Source of the DNA: Acholoe squamosa
Taxonomy: Eukaryota > Annelida > Polychaeta > Phyllodocida > Polynoidae
NCBI GenBank assembly: GCA_949317995.1
Contig: OX439041.1
Coordinates: 12,803,501-12,867,500, forward strand
DNA: 64,000 nucleotides
Direction: 5' to 3'
Part shown: piece by piece, positions 11,764-20,625 of the stretch
Layout: every line of letters starts with the position of its first letter
How positions within the stretch are numbered: position 1 is the stretch's first letter
Position numbers and translations under genes: made by a program
Notes under the pieces: model-generated
Seen by the model: the letters and a program-made list of their open reading frames with translations, nothing else
Databases searched by the model: none
What the model was told of the DNA's origin: nothing

Positions 11764-12260
11764 GGAGATACTAGGGGCCGCCCCGTGGCGTGAGGGGGGT
11801 ATTTTCTAATTGTAACAAAGTGTGACAGGGGGGTGGGGGGTGTCAAGGTTTGTGTGACGTCACATTTTCAGAAATTGATTTTAAGGCCCATATTAAAGAC
11901 ATTATATGAACCAAGGTAAATATGTTAGCTAGAAGGGAACTACAGAAGGTCAGCACTGTATTGATAGAGGTCAAATTCGGGGGGCTGCCCCGCAACCCCC
12001 CACCCATAGTCATGTAAGCTTTTATTTTACCCCCAAATCAGGTTACTCAGGTAAAGTTCTAATAGGTTTCAGATAAGATATTATCATTGGAAGCTGAAGG
12101 GGGCGGGGGGTTCAGAAGAGTGTGACGTAATTTTCAAGGGGGGTGTTGGCTGTATGTGACTAAGTGTGACAGGGGGTGGGGGAGTGTTGAAAATGGCCAT
12201 AAAAGGTGTGACGTAAGTTATGGATGTGACATTAATGCTATGTTGCATCATGTAGCCTTT
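11764..12260. repeat. G-run-rich repeat tract with recurring gtgtgac motifs
   Basis: The stretch contains several long G runs and repeated phrases such as gtgtgacaggggg, gtgtgacgt and ggggtgttg. The equivalent in block B (about 56,940-57,420) differs mostly in run lengths. It looks like a degenerated transposon or a tandemly grown repeat. No coding frame is visible. Confidence 0.5.
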
Positions 12261-12514
12261 TATTTGGGGTTAACTATAGGGTGATGGTGGTGTCAGGATG
12301 AGGGGAATCCTTCCTTTCTCATAGTGCTTCCACTTTGTGAATCATTTATGGGGTCACCACAATCACATAGCACTTGCCAAGAATATGAGAATCCACCCAT
12401 TTGGGATTTTAAGGTACCATATGTAATGCTCAAAGCGATAACAAACAAGATCCTTGTACATCTTTAAGGTCCGCTAATGCAGTGATGCAAGCCCATTGGT
12501 TGTCATGATACATG

Positions 12515-13133
12515 GAAGTAGCTATAAGGCTCTTAGGGGTAGCTCGCCTATGGGGTTTTCAATGCTAAAACGCTAATGAACTACCTGTTGCGTGAAAATT
12601 TGTCCTCAGATGACCCCACCTACCCTACCCACATCCATGCATGCCCCATGCACGCATGCACATACACATATGCATGGATGCATATACACATACAACACCA
12701 ACACACATATGGACATGCACTGCACATACACAATAGAGGTAAAGTAAAGTACAGGGCTATATGATTAGATTTTATTCTAACACTAGACTGCTTCAGATAT
12801 AAACACTTTTTTAATGGAGAACTAAGCATGCGTCCTATATGTCTAATAATATCTATTTAAGAGCATTCGTGTGTTAGCAAGGTAGGGTTCATACAGAGGT
12901 CAGCTATGTGCTTATATGATCATATCACAGATGTCATAAAATCTCTCACCCAATAAATAAGTTTTCTTATCACTTTTATTACTGAGCAGTTGATATATTA
13001 GGTGTGTTGCATTATCTGACAGCTATATGATAGTTGCTGAATGGGTATGACCTGCTCAGTATATTAAAAAGTCACCTGAGGGACCAAATACATTGGGTAA
13101 ATATATTTCCGTCAGTAAGGACCTTCTGGAATT
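12515..13133. other. Unique left flank of the virus-like element
   Basis: Homology to block B ends at 12,514, inside a dispersed hairpin unit that is complete in block B (57,658-57,904). The stretch contains a CA/TA-rich simple tract (about 12,606-12,735, catgca and cacata words) and AT-rich DNA with TATA-like words near 13,070-13,105. I searched by eye for complementarity with the DNA to the right of the element and found no terminal inverted repeat. Confidence 0.6.
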
Positions 13134-13844
13134 ATGAATTTTTTCCTTTGGATCAGCATTTTCCTGGTTTCTACAGTTCCCAGCGATATGCAGATAAATG
13201 TGGTTTCTTATGGTATGCCCAATAAGTGTCTGTGTTCTGACAGTCATTGGATTGTCCTATTCGATGGATCAAACATTGAGTTTCTCCCTCTTTTTGAAAC
13301 TGAACCCAAGGTATGTAAACTTCTCATCATACAGAACACTTCTATCAGATCATTTCGAGCATTAAAGCTTTCTGCATGGAGCGCATTGATTGAACTACAT
13401 GTTACCGGTAACAAAAATATACGCTGTTCCCAGGAAAGAGAAAAGCTGCAGAGCAAGTGTTTACGCCATAACATCACTTTAGTTATGCCTTGTGAAGACA
13501 ATATACATACTACAAAAAAAATTGTTACTGCAGAGAATACACATGCTACACGCTATTCCACACCTGTTTTTAATGAGACTGCTACAGAAACTGCCATTTC
13601 CCCGAACACCCTGACTCCAACTAGAATAACAACTGGCACCAGTCATAGTGTAACTATGGCAACCACTATGAACAGCACTATAACCTCTCGACCATGTACA
13701 TTCTTCAAAACAGTTATAGCTCTGTCAATAGTCGGGTTACTTCTCGTCATAGTGGTTGTTACTCTCTCTCTGGTGTTCTTGGATGCTCTATCTATAGGAG
13801 ACCCCATACTCCTAATTTTATCTACAACAACATTTATCGCATGA
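13134..13844 (+). CDS. Secreted/membrane glycoprotein with LRR-like ectodomain
   Basis: A 236-residue type I membrane protein. Residues 1-17 form a signal peptide (MNFFLWISIFLVSTVPS). A CLC motif at 32-34 looks like an LRR N-terminal cap. Residues about 60-98 give two leucine-rich-repeat-like segments (KLLIIQNTSIRSF, LIELHVTGNKNI), with further cysteines at 61, 98, 109 and 120. A Thr/Ser-rich stalk follows (about 125-185), then one membrane segment (about 194-216). N-glycosylation sequons occur in the ectodomain and stalk. It is the first gene of the element, so a virion-envelope or host-surface role is possible, but it does not look like a known fusogen. It could also be a captured host receptor fragment. 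The start is the only ATG that gives a signal peptide. Confidence 0.7.
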   Translation: MNFFLWISIFLVSTVPSDMQINVVSYGMPNKCLCSDSHWIVLFDGSNIEFLPLFETEPKVCKLLIIQNTSIRSFRALKLSAWSALIELHVTGNKNIRCSQEREKLQSKCLRHNITLVMPCEDNIHTTKKIVTAENTHATRYSTPVFNETATETAISPNTLTPTRITTGTSHSVTMATTMNSTITSRPCTFFKTVIALSIVGLLLVIVVVTLSLVFLDALSIGDPILLILSTTTFIA

Positions 13845-13914
13845 CTGAGACATCTTCTGTATAATTTTCAAGTTCCAGTAAGTCTGATTGAGCCCAACAC
13901 AGCCGAAATACAAT

Positions 13915-14499
13915 ATGGCTGTTTTATTAGAACCTGAAGTTCTTACAGCTAGTGAGTTCCTTTTGAGACGTGCATGTACTATGTGTGTGTCGGGTCCTTC
14001 ACGTTCTGGTAAGACTACTTTTATTAGGAAGCTATTATTTAATTTAAATGATATGTATGCAGATGAGGACATTCCTAAGACTATATTATATTGCTACACG
14101 GTAGAACAACCCATATATGCTGACATTAATGAGAATATGTCTAATGTGCATTTTAACAAAGGAATGCCTAGCAAAGAGCTAATAAACAGTTTTGGTGAAA
14201 AGGGGCACAAAATGATTATACTTGATGACATGATAACAAGAGTTCAGAAATCAGAGGACATGTTGGAGATGTTTCTTGTGGAATCCCATCATCTTGACAT
14301 CACTGTTGTTTATTTGACTCAGAATATATTTCATAAAGGAAAATACAATAGAACTATGAGTCTTAATACTCAATATATAGTTCTGTTTAAAAATCCTCGT
14401 GATAGTAGTCAAATAGCCTATTTGGCACGTCAGGTATTCCCTCAATCACCTCAGACAGTGTTAGAAGCATATCACGACGCCACAGGAAGTGTTAAATAA
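13915..14499 (+). CDS. FtsK/A32-type genome-packaging ATPase
   Basis: A 194-residue P-loop ATPase predicted to pump viral DNA into the capsid. Walker A is GPSRSGKT at residues 27-34. Walker B is MIILDDM at 100-106. YLTQN at 133-137 fits the sensor motif of the family. Its length and motif spacing match ATPases of Polintons, adintoviruses and virophages. The ATG at 13,915 is chosen because the frame upstream has only non-ATG codons and the usual family start precedes the P-loop by about 25 residues. It follows the glycoprotein gene by 70 bases. The frame is fully open with no degradation. Confidence 0.92.
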   Translation: MAVLLEPEVLTASEFLLRRACTMCVSGPSRSGKTTFIRKLLFNLNDMYADEDIPKTILYCYTVEQPIYADINENMSNVHFNKGMPSKELINSFGEKGHKMIILDDMITRVQKSEDMLEMFLVESHHLDITVVYLTQNIFHKGKYNRTMSLNTQYIVLFKNPRDSSQIAYLARQVFPQSPQTVLEAYHDATGSVK

Positions 14500-14642
14500 G
14501 GTTATCTATTTATAGACCTTACTCAAGAATGTAAGGATAGCATGCGTCTGCGTGCATGCATCACACCTGAACTGGTATACGCACCTTTAAGGTAAGCCTC
14601 CCCCTTTCAGGACATCAGACTGTGGAGTACTTGGGGTGTTAT
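14500..14642 (+). other. Gap between ATPase and core-like gene with short hairpins
   Basis: This 143-base gap is the longest between the plus-strand genes. It holds small inverted repeats (ccttac-gtaagg near 14,517-14,536; gcatgcg-cgtgcatgc near 14,540-14,559) and a pyrimidine-rich cctccccctttcag ending at 14,610 that looks like a splice acceptor. It may hold a promoter or a leader acceptor for the downstream genes. That is inference. Confidence 0.3.
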
Positions 14643-14972
14643 ATGAACAATATAATGGACTCAGACAGACTAGAGAAAAATAGACCCTTTCTGGAATTCA
14701 TAGCTAACTCACCTTCTAAGAGGCAGAGACAGGTGCTTTTAAAGACAGCTACAAAGGAACAGGTCTCGGTAGTGTGTGAGGTAATACTCAACACCCTAGC
14801 AGGTAACATCAGTCTGACTCCCGATGAACTGAAGAGTGTAGCTGTATACAAAAAGGATTTACGCCGTCTAGGGTGTAGAAAGCGCACTGCCTGGAAAACC
14901 AGACGCTCATTACTTAAAAAAGTGGGGAAAATCATATCTTTTCTCATTGGTAAAGCTTTACAGAGAGAATGA
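14643..14972 (+). CDS. Small basic core-like protein (adintovirus PX-like)
   Basis: A 109-residue protein. The N-terminal half is helical and contains KRQRQVLLKTA and ILNTLAGNISLT; the C-terminal half is strongly basic (KKDLRRLGCRKRTAWKTRRSLLKK) and ends in a hydrophobic stretch. A small protein of this plan, with a leucine-rich helix, a conserved NGN/GN turn and a K/R-rich tail, recurs next to capsid genes in Polinton/adintovirus elements and has been compared with adenovirus core proteins. DNA condensation is therefore a reasonable role, but it rests on resemblance only. The ATG at 14,643 is used; the open frame also extends to a GTG at 14,622. Its stop overlaps the next start (ATGA). Confidence 0.6.
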   Translation: MNNIMDSDRLEKNRPFLEFIANSPSKRQRQVLLKTATKEQVSVVCEVILNTLAGNISLTPDELKSVAVYKKDLRRLGCRKRTAWKTRRSLLKKVGKIISFLIGKALQRE

Positions 14973-15310
14973 GACATACTGAAAAATTTGTTCTTTTACC
15001 CTACTCAGAATACATCAAGTCAAAGACATATTTTCAGTCAAAGTCGAAAGGTTTAGTAGAAACCCCTGACCCTGAAATAAACCCTAAAGATTCTAATGAT
15101 TCAAAAGAAAAAGATCTGACGGGTGAAATAGATACGGGTCATGATGAATTTAGCGTGAGCAACTTTGTTTCATTTTTGAAACAGTGTGAGGAGAACCCTA
15201 ACCATGCATGTTTAGATTCATTTTCAACATCATCTCTTACACCTAATATAGAGTCATCTGTTTCAGAACCACAGAGTAAAAAACCTAAAAGAACTTGGCT
15301 GATTTTTTAA
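14969..15310 (+). CDS. Small acidic/Ser-rich protein, role unknown
   Basis: A 113-residue protein that begins with a short conserved-looking segment (KFVLLPYSEYIKSK), continues as a polar, probably disordered Asp/Glu/Ser-rich region, and ends in a basic patch and aromatic residue (KKPKRTW) that could act as a nuclear-localisation signal. Genes starting with a VLLPY/VLVPY-type motif recur beside the core-like gene in related elements, which is why I consider it real. Its start overlaps the stop of the previous gene by four bases, implying coordinated expression. No enzymatic motif is visible, and it does not resemble an adenain protease. Confidence 0.55.
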   Translation: MRHTEKFVLLPYSEYIKSKTYFQSKSKGLVETPDPEINPKDSNDSKEKDLTGEIDTGHDEFSVSNFVSFLKQCEENPNHACLDSFSTSSLTPNIESSVSEPQSKKPKRTWLIF

Positions 15311-15325
15311 GTTGGAAAATAAAAC

Positions 15326-16483
15326 ATGGCTTCAAAAAAAAAAAGAGGTAGGGGGCCCAAAAAAAAGGATTGGGAAATAGCATCAGCGAAAAAAAATTAT
15401 TATGACCCATCTAAACCAGAGAGTTTCAGCGGGGCTAGCAAAGCTGTTTTTCAAAACAATGGAAAAAGTCATAAAGAATTGAAAAAAAAGTTCAAGACTT
15501 GGCTGGATGAGCAGGAGACCCATAAAAGATTTTCAACTCCTGTTAAGTTAACGACATATTCTAGGATAATATCACCTCGAATAAATTATATGTGGGATGC
15601 TGATTTAATGGATATGCATACACTGTCACATTATAATGAAGGTGTAAAATTTGTATTGCTCTGTATAGATATTTTTTCCCGTCAAACATACACAGAGAGC
15701 CTGAAGAGCAAGAACGCTGAGGACGTTAGTGCAGGGTTCAGCAAAATATTTGAAAAGGCAACCCCCCGAGTTCTACGTACTGACGCTGGTAAGGAATTCA
15801 CAGCCAATAAGGTGCAAGAATTATTCAAAGAGAGCAAGATCAAACATTATATAGCTTATAATGATGGGAAGGCTTCCTATGCTGAACGCTGTATTAGAAC
15901 TGTAAAAAATCGAATTATCAAATATCTTTTCAGCAAGAAAACATATAAATGGTTTGATGTATTACCCAAAATAACTGATTCATACAACAGAACTGTACAT
16001 TCCAGTATAGGTATTGAGCCTATAAATGTAACATCTGCAAACAGCAAAGAGATTTTTGATTATCAGTATAAAAGTGTAACTCGCAAGGAATTGAAGAATA
16101 GCAAGAAAAAAGAAAAAATCAGGTCTGAGCTTAGACGGTTTGCACCTGGTGATCAGGTACGCCTTGCAGTAAAGAAAGGCCCCTTCACCAAAGATTATGA
16201 ACCAAAATGGACTGAGGAGGTTTTTGAAGTTGTTAAATCAAAAATAAGAGACGGTATACCTGTATATTTTCTCAAAGATCTTAAAGGTGAAGAACTGAAA
16301 GGCTCTTTTTATGGTGTGGAGCTTCAGGGGAGTACACATGATGCTAATAAACATTTTGAAATAGATGAAATATTGAAGGAGAGAACATTAAATGGTGTGA
16401 AACAGTATTTTGTGAGTTTTAAACATTATCCAGCTAAATTTAACGAGTGGGTTTCAGCAAAGGATGTAAAAGATTTAAAATGA
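15326..16483 (+). CDS. Retrovirus-like (rve) integrase with C-terminal chromodomain
   Basis: A 385-residue integrase predicted to insert the element into host chromosomes. It has a basic N-terminus (KKKRGRGPKKK), a helical segment with the YYDPSKPESF motif typical of Polinton/F54H12.3-like integrases, and an RNase H-like core. The catalytic triad is D93 (in WDADLMDM), D153 (in LRTDAGKEF) and E187 (in SYAERCIRT), with 33 residues between the second and third. Residues about 343-385 form a chromodomain (FEIDEIL...YFVSFKHYP...FNEWV) that may guide insertion to modified histones. No HHCC zinc finger is evident. The frame is intact. The stop overlaps the start of the penton-like gene (ATGA). Confidence 0.95.
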   Translation: MASKKKRGRGPKKKDWEIASAKKNYYDPSKPESFSGASKAVFQNNGKSHKELKKKFKTWLDEQETHKRFSTPVKLTTYSRIISPRINYMWDADLMDMHTLSHYNEGVKFVLLCIDIFSRQTYTESLKSKNAEDVSAGFSKIFEKATPRVLRTDAGKEFTANKVQELFKESKIKHYIAYNDGKASYAERCIRTVKNRIIKYLFSKKTYKWFDVLPKITDSYNRTVHSSIGIEPINVTSANSKEIFDYQYKSVTRKELKNSKKKEKIRSELRRFAPGDQVRLAVKKGPFTKDYEPKWTEEVFEVVKSKIRDGIPVYFLKDLKGEELKGSFYGVELQGSTHDANKHFEIDEILKERTLNGVKQYFVSFKHYPAKFNEWVSAKDVKDLK

Positions 16484-17049
16484 AAGGCTTCTATTTATTC
16501 CTGAATAAAAATGACAATAAAACATTAAGACCTGATAACAACGGAACTTCTTTCACCATTGCCCTTCCAGAACGTGTAAAATTAGAGAGAGGTAAATGGT
16601 CTTGTGGGTTAGTAGAGTGTTGTGTAGAAATAATTAAAAGAGAACACAAGACATATTATATCTGCTCAGATCTTGTCAGTTTACAAAGTGTTGGTCACGC
16701 TGGCCTACCTGTGTTAAGAGCATTTAATACTTCAGCCATCTCACTCCCCCCCAGAATAAATATATCTCCAGCAGGGTCTACCGGTATAGCAGATCAAGAT
16801 GAAGTATGTTCACACAGTAGAGATGCAGTATCTATTGTCAGAAAGTGCTCTGAATGTTCAAATTTTATAGAGTTTGCAAGAAACTATGTTAATGTCATAA
16901 ATTATGAATATAATCACATCATTTACATGCCTGTAAGATATGGTGAATTTGATAATATAACAATATATCTCAAAGGGGATGACAGGTATACACCAGTAAC
17001 CTCAGTAGGGATAGTCACCTGTGTCCTCCATTTTATTCCAGATCTGTGA
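16480..17049 (+). CDS. Penton-like minor capsid protein (single jelly roll)
   Basis: A 189-residue protein with the hallmarks of Polinton/adintovirus penton proteins: an N-terminal FYLFLNKNDN strand, a TSFTIALPERVKLERGKW segment, and a C-terminal strand ending LHFIPDL. In this family the protein forms the capsid fivefold vertices. It lies directly after the integrase with a 4-base overlap, and two broken genes separate it from the major capsid gene. The ATG at 16,480 is preferred over the earlier GTG because it opens exactly at the family N-terminus. Assignment is by overall pattern. A profile search would confirm it. Confidence 0.8.
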   Translation: MKGFYLFLNKNDNKTLRPDNNGTSFTIALPERVKLERGKWSCGLVECCVEIIKREHKTYYICSDLVSLQSVGHAGLPVLRAFNTSAISLPPRINISPAGSTGIADQDEVCSHSRDAVSIVRKCSECSNFIEFARNYVNVINYEYNHIIYMPVRYGEFDNITIYLKGDDRYTPVTSVGIVTCVLHFIPDL

Positions 17050-17051
17050 AC

Positions 17052-17498
17052 ATGATGTTAAACGAGCATGTACATAATCTTCTCTATAATAAAAATACCC
17101 ACAAAAAAGTTGTAAAATTCAGCTCAAGGTATGGACGCAGAAAAAACAGCCCTGGTAATATGATTATTCTTAGAGCTGCTAAGACGCATCATGTAGAACC
17201 TCCTCCTGAATCTAGCCCTCCTGTTTAAAAGGAGCATGAGGTCAGTGTGAAACGGGCAGAATCTGAATTACAGGAAACTGATTCTTCCAACCGTGACAAG
17301 ACTGAAAAGAACTCTGAGTCAGACTCACGTGACGCTGGGGTTGTCAGTAGTACCAAGACTGAATACCCCCCTATACACAAACTTAGAGCAGAGACGGATA
17401 GTGGGGGGAAAAGACCTGCAGGAAAGGGATCTAGTGGTAAGCCAAGGAAAAAACCTCGAACATCTAAGAAAACCAAGCATTCAGACATATTCACTTAA
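17052..17498 (+). pseudogene. Basic protein gene interrupted by an in-frame TAA
   Basis: Two open segments lie in the same frame, separated only by TAA at 17,226-17,228. The first (17,052-17,225, 58 codons) starts two bases after the penton stop, is basic in the middle (KFSSRYGRRKN) and ends Pro/Ser-rich. The second (to 17,498) has no ATG at its start and ends in a Lys/Arg-rich tail (GKPRKKPRTSKKTK). The combined composition suggests a DNA-binding or nuclear core protein of about 148 residues. The simplest reading is a nonsense mutation after integration. Stop-codon readthrough is the alternative. No known family is recognised. Confidence 0.65.
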
Positions 17499-17523
17499 TC
17501 TGTTTTTTAAAAACTAAAGCGAC

Positions 17524-18503
17524 ATGGTCTCTTTAGCTGAACGTATCAGGAGAATGTTAAGAGGACGTAACAGAGAGAGGAGCTTTACTCGGCTTAACAG
17601 TGATCCTGTATGGCATGATTCAGAGGGGTACATGAGACCTAGATCATGCCCTACATCCCCTCCACCTTCGCCGCCTCCTAGGGTCATTCACAATACCTCT
17701 CAGGCGGATAAGTTAAAGGGTGTAACTGCTGAAATGTCTGACATCACTTCCGCTTCTGAAGACTCATTATGTGAAAAGTGTGCACCCCAGGGACCTAAAC
17801 CATACTGCTCACCCCATTCTGTTGATCGTTGTCTTTTTGAAAATTTTCACAAAGACCAGCCTTATGAAAGGACAAAAATCCATGTTGAGTATTTCTCTGC
17901 AGAGACTGAGGACACCGTGGATGAAGTGACTTATTTGGAGGTTGACAAAGAATATTGCAGTGACAGTGGCGACACCTTCTCTACTAAACATAAACTCCCC
18001 AGCAGTAGAGTTCATGAAGGATCTCCACATCAAGAGCCTGGATACAGCTGCAGCAGTAACAGCGTCAGTTACACCACCTGTAACACTGAAACTCCGCCAG
18101 ATCACTCATCTACAGACATTTATAGCATCGGCTGTAATACATCTCTACCTGATCTGGCATCATTTCCCACACGCTATACTCACTCTCCTGAGAGAGGGTT
18201 AGAAGTAGACTCTGACTCTCTTCAGCTACTGTCTGAGTAGAAACAACCATCAGCGGGCGAGGTTGATTTACTTCACGAGGAGGTTGACAATCCTACTCCT
18301 GTTGAAGCTGGGATATCTGACTACTCACACTCTCCAACACCCCATTTCGGGCAACAGAGGTCCCTGAAGAAAAATAATTCGACCCAGAACTCTTTCTCCA
18401 GAAAAAAAAACACTCTGCTGAAATTGCCTTGAGAGACAGTTTAGAGGCTTTAGATAAAGTTTGTGATCAGTTTTCTTCTGCTCTTGACATTAGTCTAAAA
18501 TAA
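17524..18503 (+). pseudogene. Ser/Pro-rich protein gene broken by TAG and an A-run frameshift
   Basis: The first segment (17,524-18,237, 238 codons) has an amphipathic basic N-terminus (MVSLAERIRRMLRGRNR), a proline run (SPPPSPPPR), a Cys-containing patch (CEKC, then YC and RC) and a long Ser/Thr/Asp-rich region. TAG at 18,238-18,240 stops it, but the same frame stays open for about 60 more codons to an A9 run (18,402-18,410). After a one-base shift there, a Leu/Ala-rich helix-like tail continues to TAA at 18,501-18,503, seven bases before the capsid ATG. The gene was therefore about 325 codons long with two lesions. Function unknown; a disordered tegument- or scaffold-like role would be a guess. 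Confidence 0.65.
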
Positions 18504-18510
18504 TCTCATC

Positions 18511-19875
18511 ATGGCTTATGAGGTTTCAAAGGTTGACGATCGTAGCAGTGTGGGTATAGGAGAAAGCATGGATTTATTTACCATGCCTGTAGTAGATGTC
18601 GGTGTAAAAAAAGTAAGATATGTTGAATACAAACCACTAAATCAGTTAAACCAAGATGTAGGTCTAGAGTTTGAAGTTCCTAATTCTGGTAATAGATACA
18701 TAGATTTACGACGCACTTATCTCATGGTAAAGTGTAGAATAAGAAAATCTGACAACACTGATATACCCGCTGGAACTGGGGAAACCAGTTTAGGGGATTT
18801 TGGTCCTGTAAACAATTTTCTTCACTCTATTTTTTCTCAAGTAGATATTTATCTTCAGAAACAGCTCCTGACTACATCAAACTCAAATTACGCATTTGAA
18901 GCATACCTTAATACTTTATTTAAATATGACACCCAGTCTAAAACCACCCACCTCCAAGCACAGCTTTGGCACAAAGACACAGGCACTATGGATGCCACTA
19001 AGGCTGCACAGGGGAATTCAGGTTTAACTGTACGTGCACTATACTCAGAAAAGAGTCAGATTTTTGAAATGATGGGTCCTATACTGAGTGATGTGTGCTG
19101 GACTAACAGGTATATATTAAATGGAGTAGAATTAAAAATGCGGTTCTGGCCTTCTTCACCAGGTTTTCATTTAATGTCAGCTGCCGCTACTCCAGATTAT
19201 AAAACAGAGATAACTGACGCATCACTTTCTGTATGTATGGTAGACCCCTCAGCTTTTTTGTTAGTTGAGCACCAGAAAATAATGGAGAAAAAGAGATGGG
19301 CAGCTTTGTACCCGTACCGTAAAGCTGACGTAAAAAAATACTCCATATCTAAGAGTCACTATTCTTTTAGCGCTGATAACATTTATTTGGGTAATGTCCC
19401 TTCCAGGCTTATTTGTGGGTTAGTCTCAGAAAAAGCAACAGTAGGTTCATATGATAAAAACCCATTTAATTTCCAGCATTTTGATTTGAAATATTTAAAC
19501 CTTACGGTAGACGGTGAGAGTGTTCCACAGAAAGCACTTCAAATGAAATTTGATGACAACCATCACAAATCCTCTTTCATAGAAGCCTACATGGCTTTGT
19601 ATGGCCGAGAACGTTTCACAGATGGTCGGGATGAGGGATTGTATATCACACGAAGTGAGTTTCACAAAGGCTACACATTATTTGCTTTTGATTTAGAGCC
19701 TGATATCAGAGAGGATGCTGACGGTAGTGTATGGCCTACCATGAAAAAGGGTAACATGAGAATACAGCTTAATTTTTCTAAAGCTTTACCTGAAAGTGTT
19801 TCACTTGTTATTTTTTCTACATTTCCATCTATTTTTAAAATTGACAACAACAGAGCTGTGACTGTTGTGAAATGA
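18511..19875 (+). CDS. Major capsid protein (double jelly roll, F54H12.2-like)
   Basis: A 454-residue protein of the family annotated in animals as F54H12.2-like and now known as the hexon-type major capsid protein of Polintons and adintoviruses. Recognisable parts are the N-terminal YVEYKPLNQLNQ region, the first-strand motif with NRYIDLRRTYLMVKCRI, GPVNNFLHSIFSQVDIYL with the following helix, and a C-terminal GNMRIQLNFSKALPESVSL region. The length fits the family. It would form the trimeric capsomers. The ATG at 18,511 follows the broken upstream gene by seven bases. The frame is intact, so this is a well-preserved copy. Confidence 0.88.
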   Translation: MAYEVSKVDDRSSVGIGESMDLFTMPVVDVGVKKVRYVEYKPLNQLNQDVGLEFEVPNSGNRYIDLRRTYLMVKCRIRKSDNTDIPAGTGETSLGDFGPVNNFLHSIFSQVDIYLQKQLLTTSNSNYAFEAYLNTLFKYDTQSKTTHLQAQLWHKDTGTMDATKAAQGNSGLTVRALYSEKSQIFEMMGPILSDVCWTNRYILNGVELKMRFWPSSPGFHLMSAAATPDYKTEITDASLSVCMVDPSAFLLVEHQKIMEKKRWAALYPYRKADVKKYSISKSHYSFSADNIYLGNVPSRLICGLVSEKATVGSYDKNPFNFQHFDLKYLNLTVDGESVPQKALQMKFDDNHHKSSFIEAYMALYGRERFTDGRDEGLYITRSEFHKGYTLFAFDLEPDIREDADGSVWPTMKKGNMRIQLNFSKALPESVSLVIFSTFPSIFKIDNNRAVTVVK

Positions 19876-20089
19876 GAACAAACATGGTTTATTACAAAAT
19901 AAGTATAGTCTATGCCTGAAGAATTGCATAGACTGAATAGCCTTCTTTGTATGAGGTTACAAAGTTTTCTTATTTGAATCATACCTTTTCATGTCTCCTG
20001 TATATTTTAGTCTTAATAGTGGTAGGTTACTATTATGTAGCTGTATAGCAGAACATCATATCCAATCACATAACATATATACGCACATT

Positions 20090-20112
20090 GGTTTTTTCAT
20101 GTATGAAAAACC
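20090..20112. repeat. Short hairpin downstream of the capsid gene
   Basis: The sequence ggttttttcat, a 1-2 base loop, and atgaaaaacc form a nearly perfect stem in the AT-rich 3' region of the capsid gene. It may be a 3'-end or processing signal. No function is proven. Confidence 0.35.
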
Positions 20113-20189
20113 AGAATACCTCTGTAGGGTAGTTCAAATGGGGTGCATGAATAAATAGAAATAAGCTACAAGTATATTTTCCTTAACAA

Positions 20190-20447
20190 CTACAGATGTT
20201 CAGATGTAACACGTTGAGATACCCTTGTTTTTTGCCCTTTCACTGTCATAATACAATAACATATGTATACATACTGCATATGCTTTGATGAAACCTGTTT
20301 CATACAAAAATAAAAATACTACAGATGTTCAGATGTAACACGTTGAGATACCCTTGTTTTTTGTCCTTTCACTGTTATAATACAATAACATATGTATACA
20401 TACTGCATATGCTTTGATGAGACCTGTTTCATACAAAAATAAAAATT
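20190..20447 (+). repeat. 129-bp tandem duplication after the capsid gene
   Basis: The units 20,190-20,318 and 20,319-20,447 differ at only a few positions. Each ends in an A-rich stretch with AATAAA-like words (acaaaaataaaaat), so each unit may carry a polyadenylation signal. It lies in the convergent space between the capsid gene and the minus-strand repeat gene. Confidence 0.9.
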
Positions 20448-20625
20448 AAAACATTAACGACGGTTAACTCTTAACGCTGAAATTAAAATGTTTATAGCAG
20501 ATTATATTTTCTTTGACTTATTTTGTTCATCATATAGATAGAAATAAGCTTATTTAATACCTGACAGAGATAAGGGGCGGAGTCTTTAGTCATGAAAAGC
20601 ATTGACTGTAAAACACAATACTCAT

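Larger units (their letters stand above)
1..12514. repeat. Segmental duplication block A (direct copy of 44,501-57,710)
   Basis: This block matches 44,501-57,710 in the same orientation nearly base for base. The first bases of the window (taccaaaatgatcctatg) recur at 44,501, and the match stops after atgatacatg at 12,514 and 57,710. Because the match already runs at position 1, the duplication extends left of the window. The copies differ by scattered substitutions, homopolymer lengths and discrete insertions: a MITE at 818-1164 and a hairpin-rich insert near 2,524-2,752 occur only in A, and a 1.28-kb element occurs only in B. No long open reading frame is shared in a way that would suggest an intact gene. 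Confidence 0.93.

Noticed and set aside
13134..13844. Known viral fusogen assignment for the membrane glycoprotein
   Set aside because: Too short, no heptad repeats or fusion-peptide-like segment; LRR-like pattern fits better.
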